Origin: Conidiobolus incongruus B7586
Lineage: Eukaryota > Entomophthoromycota > Entomophthoromycetes > Entomophthorales > Conidiobolaceae
Direction: 5' to 3'
Assembly: GCA_000697335.1 (NCBI GenBank)
Contig: JNEM01006050.1
Location: 1 to 14,737 of the forward strand
Length of the DNA: 14,737 nucleotides
The notes beneath the pieces were generated by a model. That model was not told the origin of the DNA. It saw nothing but the letters and a program-made list of their open reading frames with translations, and searched no databases. The translations under genes were made by a program, and so were the position numbers. Of the stretch, positions 10,640 through 14,737 are shown in pieces (positions within the stretch are counted from its first letter, which is position 1; each line of letters starts with the position of its first letter).

Positions 10640-11190
10640 TTATTTCCACGTTGTAGAACCGTCACTAAAATATTCCTTCTTCCAAATGGGAACAGTCTTC
10701 TTAACGTGGTCAATGATAAAATCGACGGCTGAAAGAGCTTCCTTCCTGTGGGGACTAGAAACTACGATAATAATACTGACTTCGCCTACAGGCACGGTGC
10801 CAACGCGGTGACCAACCAAAACTTTACACAATTCGGGAGTAATCTGTCTTAATTTTTGGATGATTTTTTTGATTTCCATTTCGGCCATTTCGGGATAGTA
10901 TTCGTATTCTAATTTAGATACTGGTTTATCTATAACGATAAATAAAGTTACTGAATTGATTTTATATGAAGTAGATAATTTTTATTACGGTTAAATTCGT
11001 TGCGTGTGGTACCTATGAAGGTGGCAATAGCTCCGCATGAATCGTTTTGAGCCCACAAAGTACAAGCTTCAATAGATAGAGGCTCTTCCTGAATGAAAAT
11101 ACGATTATCTTCCTCAATCCATGGCTTGGTGGGAGGGTGAGTACCCTTAGGTTCGTAATGAACAGCTGCAGATTCCGAAATAACAGACAT
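10640..11190 (-). CDS. MOCS2B: molybdopterin synthase catalytic (large) subunit, MOCS2B/MoaE
   Basis: Large subunit of molybdopterin synthase. With the thiocarboxylated small subunit (MOCS2A/MoaD) it converts cyclic pyranopterin monophosphate to molybdopterin, the second step of molybdenum cofactor synthesis, in the cytosol. Two exons on the minus strand, 11190-10989 and 10929-10640, joined across a 59-nt GT-AG intron; 163 residues, normal for the family. MoaE signatures are clear: FIGTTRNEFN (about 58-67), LEYEYYPEMA, GHRVGTVPVGE (about 107-117), HRKEAL (from 128) and KKTVPIWKKE. By alignment Lys144 and Lys151 match the two catalytic lysines of E. coli MoaE (Lys119 and Lys126). The ATG at 11190 starts an N-terminal extension of about 25 residues before the conserved domain. 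It shares a 371-bp divergent upstream region with RPN10. No small-subunit gene lies in the window. Confidence 0.95.
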
Positions 11191-11561
11191 GAATAGCGTA
11201 AAAAAGAATTGATTATTATAGTTTAATGCTAGTTTGATTAATATTATTTATTAGTTTAAAGATGTTTAACTGAATTCAAATCAAAATACCAAGTTAGAAA
11301 TTCTTGTATTATGAATTAATTAATTTAATATCAATCAAAAGTGGTCCAATTATCATGACGTATTAATCACCAAATCTTGATATTTATCCCATAATAGTTA
11401 TTACCATGAATGACTATATCTATGAATTTAAATTTTAGATCACGTAAGCAGTACAATCAATTATCATAACCACAATTAATAATAAAATTTAACATTAATT
11501 TCACTTTAAATATTTAAATCAGCATTAGTTTTATTATTATCAATTAAATTTAACATTCAAA
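11191..11561. promoter_or_regulatory. bidirectional upstream region of MOCS2B and RPN10
   Basis: The 371-bp interval between two divergent start codons must hold both promoters and leaders. Mostly AT-rich, it has one less AT-rich cluster with CCAAT at 11346-11350 and a TGACGTA sequence, resembling ATF/CREB half-site motifs, at 11356-11362. A CACGTA lies near 11441-11446. These are short matches that could arise by chance. Their position in a shared promoter is the only support. Confidence 0.35.
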
Positions 11562-12738
11562 ATGGTATTAGAAGCTACTATGGTTGTGTCAGTATTACTT
11601 ATTCAAATTCATTTAAATTTAAACTAATCCTATTAAATATAGCCTCGACAACTCCGAATACATGCGTAATGGAGATTATTTACCAACTCGTCTAGAAGCT
11701 CAATACGATGCTTTGGGTCTTATATTCCGCTCTAAAACTTCTGACCATCCTGAAAATACTGTAGGTGTATTGACTATGGCAGGCAAAGGGTATTAAATTC
11801 TATAATTACAAAATTTAATTCACTAATTTTTTAAATAATTTAGTCCAAAAGTCTTGACTACATTATCCTCTGATTTGGGTAAAGTATTAACTACAGCTCA
11901 CAAAGTCAATCTTGAGGGTTCTATCAATTTGGTAGAAGGAATCCAAGTAGCTCATGTAACAATAAGTCCTAGACTACATAATGGCATATTTTTATTAATG
12001 ACTCCTTTCTAATAGCTCGCTTTAAAACATCGTCAAAACAAGAACCAACGTCAGCGTGTAATTGTATTTGTAGGAAGTCCCGTTCAAGCCACAGAACAAC
12101 AATTGGCACATTTGGCTAAAAAGATGAAGAAAAACAATGTGGCTATTGACATCATCAATTTTGGAGAATATGCTGAAAATGAACAAAAATTATCCACTTT
12201 TGTCGAATTGGTTAACAGTGCCGATAACAGGTGTGTAAACATCCATTTTGACGTAATTTATTAATTTAACTAATATTTTATAGTCATTTTCTTACGGTCC
12301 AACCAAGTGATAATCTTCTTAGTGACGTTATCCTAACATCACCCATTCTTGCCTCTGAAGATGGCGGTAGTGTATCCCGCTCTAACAACTTTGAATTTGG
12401 AGTTGATCCATCTGTCGATCCCGAACTTGCGCTTGCACTCCGTATTTCTATGGAGGAAGAAAGAGCTAGACAAGAAGCTGCCAGAGCCAAATCCGGTGAA
12501 AATACCGAATCATCTGCTCAAACTGAATTAGGTCCTGCCCCTTCCACTATCCCTCCTCCCCCAGATGTTTTTATGGACGATGATGAATCCGAAGAAGCTC
12601 AAATTGCACGTGCTATCCAACTCTCCATGATGGATCAGAATAATAATAACCAAGACGATGACAATAAAGACGACAAAATGGAAGGTAATATACATATATG
12701 AAATTATTTTATTATATACTAATTTTGATTTAGAATAA
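11562..12738 (+). CDS. RPN10: 26S proteasome regulatory subunit RPN10 (PSMD4), ubiquitin receptor
   Basis: Ubiquitin receptor of the 19S regulatory particle that captures polyubiquitinated substrates. Inferred exons are 11562-11587, 11643-11789, 11844-11955, 12016-12230, 12284-12684 and 12734-12738, with introns of 49-60 nt; 301 residues. The N-terminal VWA domain (about 1-190) opens [15 protein letters not shown] and contains [25 protein letters not shown] and [12 protein letters not shown], all close to yeast and human RPN10. [20 protein letters not shown] at about 205-224 contains UIM1. A second UIM-like helix, [13 protein letters not shown], lies near 269-283. The tail is Asp/Asn-rich. 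The first intron's donor reads GTCAGT; the other available GT breaks the family reading frame. The last junction leaves only 5 nt of coding sequence. If that intron were retained, the protein would end EGNIHI with a stop at 12699-12701. Divergent from MOCS2B. Confidence 0.95.
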
Positions 12739-12739
12739 A
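12734..12739 (+). promoter_or_regulatory. AATAAA overlapping the RPN10 stop codon
   Basis: The final RPN10 exon opens with AATAAA, within which the TAA stop (12736-12738) lies. If it serves as the polyadenylation signal, the 3' UTR would be extremely short. Other A-rich signals follow, so this is a positional inference. Confidence 0.3.
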
Positions 12740-13889
12740 TGTCTTAGTATACTATTATTAAAATACATTTCAATTCGCTCATTATTAATTATATATAGCT
12801 GATTCGTTACCTGATTCCTGAGCTTTATATTTTTATCCAAACTCATTTAAATGTTGCTCAATTGGCATATATTGATTTCAACAATTATATTTTTATTTTT
12901 CGCGAATTCTAATTAAACGTTGTTTTATTATCTGATAATTATAATATCTATAGATATCTATTTCAATTTCTAACCAGGATTATTATACTACGACATCTGT
13001 TGCTTTTTTTACAATATGAATCGCTGAATTCCATATATCGATACAATATATAATTCAAACTCAATTTATTTTTTTTATAATTTTATTTAAATTCTTTTGG
13101 CTATTGAAATAATATATTAACAGTAATATTTATCACTTTAAATACATTTTTTTTGTAATTTTACTCCTCTAATAAATGAATAATATTTATTTAATTTTAT
13201 ATATTTTAAGTCTAATCAATTAAATAAAATTACAATTTATCTTCAATTATAACCTCATTGTATTTACTTTGCTAATTATCAATTTAATACAATTAAACAA
13301 ATCATATGATTAGTTTGAAATTTTATTTTTAGGAAATCAGCATTTAATAATTTTTGAAAATCTTTCGACTCATGAAATATATTTACTTTTGAAATTTAAA
13401 TAGCAAAATAAAATAGTATATAAATACCAGTTATTAAATCTATAATAATAAATTAATTACTAATAAATGAATTCAAATTTTGATTTAAAAAATATGTTTT
13501 AATAATTAATTCAAATTATTGGTATAAATTATATATATTAGGAATAATTAATTGAAAAAATATATATTCATTACTTGCGTTATTTAAATTGTCATTGATA
13601 TAATTGGTCTGTATATATAACAAAGTTGTGAATAATTAGAAGTATATACATATATATGGACATTGTTTTATTGAGTAAATTTATTATTTTTAAATCAATT
13701 AAGATAAAAATACCAAAATATATATTATCCCATAAAAATAAATTCCATAATAAAATAATAAAAGGTTAATTTAGCAAATTTGACTATTTTAAAATTATAA
13801 TTGAATTACAATTAATTATAATTATAATATAAAATAATTTCAATATTTTAAATATTAATTAGAAAAAATATTGTGTTAATTTAAATAAA
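12740..13889. other. AT-rich gene-free region between RPN10 and TRM4
   Basis: About 1.15 kb with no coding potential on either strand. It must hold the RPN10 3' UTR and the TRM4 promoter. A slightly less AT-rich stretch at 12777-12823 is bounded by GCTCA and TGAGC and contains several CTGA-like words, but no C box is present, so no snoRNA is called. A 14-nt perfect palindrome sits at 12944-12957. The rest is low-complexity A/T sequence with nothing identifiable. Confidence 0.6.
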
Positions 13890-14737
13890 ATGGGTAAACG
13901 TTTCAAGAAGAATAAGGTACAATTTTTAATGATCATAATATTTTTTTCCTGATTTATTTCAATAGGGGCAAAACCAAAACAAGGATAGTCAAGGTCAACA
14001 ACCTCGTAAAGAGAGACTCCATTACGATGAAGCCAATAAAGATAACGAAAAATTCTTCGAATATTATAAAGTACTTAAAAATAATATATATTTAAAAAAA
14101 TTTTGTTGAATAATTTTTTAGTTACAAAATATCATCCCCAATGAAGAAGAGTTTGAGCAATTTAAAACTTATTTGAAGGAATCTTTGCCCGTTACTTTCC
14201 GTATTACTGGTACCAGAAGGTAATTTAATTTGCAATATTTTCAAAAGATCTTTCAAATTAATTCTGATTTCAGTCAAGGTATGGAAATTTTGAATATGCT
14301 CAAGAACCGTTTCATTCCCAGTCTTGAGGGCAAGACCATCGATGGTGAGCCTATTCAACCTCCATTTCCTCTCCCTTGGTATCCTGATGAGTTCGGATGG
14401 CATGTTCCCAGTTCCCGCACCAATGTCAGAAAATGCGAAGAATTCCAAGAATTCCACAAATTCTTGGTTGGTGAAACTGATGTCGGCAATATCAGCCGTC
14501 AAGAAGCCGTCAGTATGGTTCCCCCATTGTTGCTCGGTGTTGAGCCTCATCACTATGTGCTCGATATGTGTGCTGCTCCTGGATCCAAAACTAATCAGTT
14601 GATTGAAGCTTTGCACAGAGAGGATTTGAGCCGTATTAGTTCAGATGATTTGGATGATTTGGAAGCACATTTAGCTGTTAATGTTCCTAAGGGACTGATT
14701 ATTGCTAATGACGCCAACCAAAAGAGAAGCTACACTC
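13890..14737 (+). CDS. TRM4: tRNA (cytosine-5) methyltransferase TRM4/NCL1 (NSUN2), 5' part
   Basis: SAM-dependent RNA m5C methyltransferase of the NOL1/NOP2/Sun family, which methylates cytosines at several tRNA positions in the nucleus. The window holds the first 231 residues and the right edge cuts the gene; yeast and human homologues are about 680-770 residues. Exons are 13890-13916, 13966-14070, 14122-14219 and 14274 onward, with introns of 49, 51 and 54 nt. The start is basic (MGKRFKKNK), a likely nuclear signal as in yeast. Family matches include FRITG (70-74), PWYPDEFGWH, GNISRQEAVSMVPPLL (148-163) and the SAM-binding DMCAAPGSKTNQLIE (174-188), then IIANDANQKRS. The catalytic cysteines lie beyond the edge. 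An acidic stretch near 194-212 is longer than the matching loop in yeast and human. Confidence 0.95.

Noticed and set aside
11025-11033. GGTGGCAAT, one mismatch from the yeast proteasome PACE element
   Set aside because: It lies in MOCS2B coding sequence more than 500 bp from RPN10, encodes conserved residues, and PACE use is known only from yeasts.
12777-12823. Possible box C/D snoRNA bounded by GCTCA and TGAGC
   Set aside because: CTGA words are present, but there is no C box (RTGATGA) and the stem is only 5 bp.
12944-12957. 14-nt perfect palindrome ATATCTATAGATAT
   Set aside because: Short AT palindromes are frequent at this composition and there is no partner site or gene-proximal context.
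14122-14616. 164-residue minus-strand open frame opposite TRM4
   Set aside because: The plus strand here encodes conserved NSUN2 motifs, including the SAM-binding loop. The opposite frame is a by-product.

Overview
This is nuclear DNA from a eukaryote with a very AT-rich genome. Noncoding stretches are almost entirely A and T. Genes carry very short GT-AG introns: 15 are inferred here, all 49-60 nt, often with a CTAAT-like branch site close to a TTTAG acceptor. All four visible stop codons are TAA and the standard code fits every gene. The protein set and intron style suit an early-diverging fungus or another opisthokont or amoebozoan lineage. That placement is an inference with low confidence. 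No mobile element, CRISPR array, virus-like element or bacterial-type operon was seen.

Layout, left to right. 1-2028: gene-free AT-rich DNA. 2029-8617 (+): UTP10/HEATR1, a 2086-residue HEAT-repeat component of the U3 snoRNP/SSU processome, in seven exons. 8767-9357 (-): ATG10, the E2-like enzyme of Atg12-Atg5 conjugation, intronless and convergent with UTP10. 9474-9545 (-): initiator tRNA-Met(CAU) followed by an oligo-T terminator. About 9893-10225 (+): an island of much higher GC with complementary ends and internal hairpins, best read as an unannotated structured noncoding RNA gene. Its outline recalls RNase P/MRP RNA, but the family is not established. 10640-11190 (-): MOCS2B/MoaE, the large subunit of molybdopterin synthase, in two exons. 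11562-12738 (+): RPN10, the proteasome ubiquitin receptor, in six exons and divergent from MOCS2B. 12739-13889: gene-free AT-rich DNA. 13890 to the right edge (+): the 5' part of TRM4/NCL1/NSUN2, a tRNA cytosine-5 methyltransferase, cut by the window.

The genes do not form one pathway, but most serve protein synthesis and turnover: rRNA processing (UTP10), translation initiation (tRNA-iMet), tRNA modification (TRM4), proteasomal degradation (RPN10) and autophagy (ATG10). MOCS2B adds molybdenum cofactor synthesis. I see no new multi-gene system. The most novel-looking item is the candidate structured RNA beside the initiator tRNA. Smaller points are a C:C mismatch in the tRNA acceptor stem, the uneven intron distribution in UTP10, and a 5-nt final coding exon in RPN10 that decides its C-terminus.
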